This document shows positions 63,464-64,000 of a DNA stretch of 64,000 bases, one piece after another. The position numbers and the translations under genes were made by a program. Position 1 is the first letter of the stretch; each line of letters begins with the position of its first letter. The notes beneath the pieces were generated by a model that was not told where the DNA came from, did not search any database, and saw only the letters and a program-made list of their open reading frames with translations. This stretch comes from Rhodanobacter sp. 67-28 (GTDB lineage: Bacteria; Pseudomonadota; Gammaproteobacteria; Xanthomonadales; Rhodanobacteraceae): NCBI GenBank assembly GCA_001898415.1, contig MKTU01000051.1, forward strand, positions 11,400 through 75,399, read 5' to 3'.

Positions 63464-64000
63464 ATGTCCGCCACCATCGAGCCCCGCGCCGAAGCCCTGC
63501 AGCAACGCCTGCAAGCCGCGATCGACCAGGTCAACCGCGTCCTGCTGGGCAAGCCGCACCAGGTCAAGCTGGCCTTCACCTGCCTGATCGCCGGCGGCCA
63601 CCTGCTGCTGGAGGATGTGCCCGGCGTGGGCAAGACCACCCTGGCCCACGCGCTGGCCGCCACCTTCGGGCTGGAGTTCCAGCGCGTGCAGTTCACCAGC
63701 GACCTGCTGCCGTCGGACATCATCGGCGTCAGCGTCTACGAGCGCGACAGCGGCAGCTTCCGCTTCCATCCCGGGCCGATCTTCACCGGCCTGCTGCTCG
63801 CCGACGAGATCAACCGCGCCAGCCCCAAGACGCAAAGCGCACTGCTTGAGGCGATGGCGGAGAACCAGGTCACCGTGGACGGCCAGACCCACGCGCTGGC
63901 CCAACCCTTTTTCGTCGTCGCCACGCAGAATCCGCTGGATCTCAACGGCACCTTCCCGTTGCCGGATTCGCAGCTCGACCGGTTCATGCTGCGGCTGTCG
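63464..64000 (+). CDS. MoxR family AAA+ ATPase, C-terminus cut by window edge
   Basis: The visible 179 residues are the N-terminal part of a MoxR-type ATPase with Walker [13 protein letters not shown], Walker [10 protein letters not shown] followed by [12 protein letters not shown], and sensor 1 ATQNP. MoxR proteins act as chaperone-like ATPases, usually encoded next to DUF58 and von Willebrand A-domain proteins that would lie beyond the window. A TACACT -10-like box is at 63405-63410, and the gene begins 79 bases after maf. Confidence 0.92.
   Translation, partial: MSATIEPRAEALQQRLQAAIDQVNRVLLGKPHQVKLAFTCLIAGGHLLLEDVPGVGKTTLAHALAATFGLEFQRVQFTSDLLPSDIIGVSVYERDSGSFRFHPGPIFTGLLLADEINRASPKTQSALLEAMAENQVTVDGQTHALAQPFFVVATQNPLDLNGTFPLPDSQLDRFMLRLS

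Overview
This is a GC-rich, densely packed stretch of a gammaproteobacterial chromosome. Gene content and order point to the Xanthomonadales, most likely a Rhodanobacteraceae-type genus (Rhodanobacter, Dyella, Frateuria or a relative). Supporting signs are a holB / small PilZ neighbourhood, class III PHA synthase genes, GyrA with Gln at position 83, a PabB without the usual catalytic lysine, and intergenic inverted repeats built from GGGAAT-type heptads. The genus is an inference; no rRNA gene is present to settle it. Nearly everything is core genome. I found no phage, insertion sequence, CRISPR array, toxin-antitoxin or restriction system.

Layout, left to right. 1-2.1 kb: the end of an N-carbamoylputrescine amidase gene and a TraB/PrgY-like membrane protein. 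2.15-5.3 kb: tRNA-Leu(UAA), facing tRNA-Cys and two identical tRNA-Gly genes, then pgsA and uvrC, a rearranged form of the enterobacterial uvrC-pgsA-glyW-cysT-leuZ locus. 5.4-9.8 kb: kdsB, then the serC-pheA-aroA group (serine, phenylalanine and shikimate metabolism). 9.8-16.4 kb: an FHA membrane protein, a PHA-granule-type protein, infA, clpS-clpA (N-end-rule proteolysis) and nudJ-mnmA-hflD. 16.5-22.6 kb: gyrA, mtnA and phaE-phaC.

22.7-32.2 kb: the classic translation/RNA operon read leftward: initiator tRNA-Met, rimP, nusA, infB, rbfA, truB, rpsO, pnp. It has several leader and intercistronic hairpins. 32.2-47.3 kb: a complete 14-gene NADH dehydrogenase I operon (nuoA to nuoN) behind a recognisable promoter. 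nuoC and nuoD are separate genes, and two repeat elements sit at the nuoD/nuoE and nuoF/nuoG junctions.

47.4-51.7 kb holds the only block with an accessory look: pilZ, a GAF-PAS-GGDEF-EAL cyclic-di-GMP enzyme and a PIG-L deacetylase, lying between nuoA and holB. 51.7-62.2 kb: the fatty-acid/cell-wall/nucleotide cluster yceD-rpmF-fabH-fabD-fabG-acpP-fabF-pabB-pabC-mltG-tmk-holB, tightly overlapped from pabB onward; plsX is absent from its usual place. 62.2-64 kb: a small membrane protein, a Maf-type nucleotide pyrophosphatase and the start of a MoxR ATPase cut by the window edge.

I do not see a convincing undescribed multi-gene system. The best leads are regulatory or comparative: the heptad inverted repeats inside operons, the cyclic-di-GMP/PIG-L block beside a PilZ that lacks ligand motifs, the long rpsO leader hairpin, the double terminator before rimP, and the lysine-less PabB.
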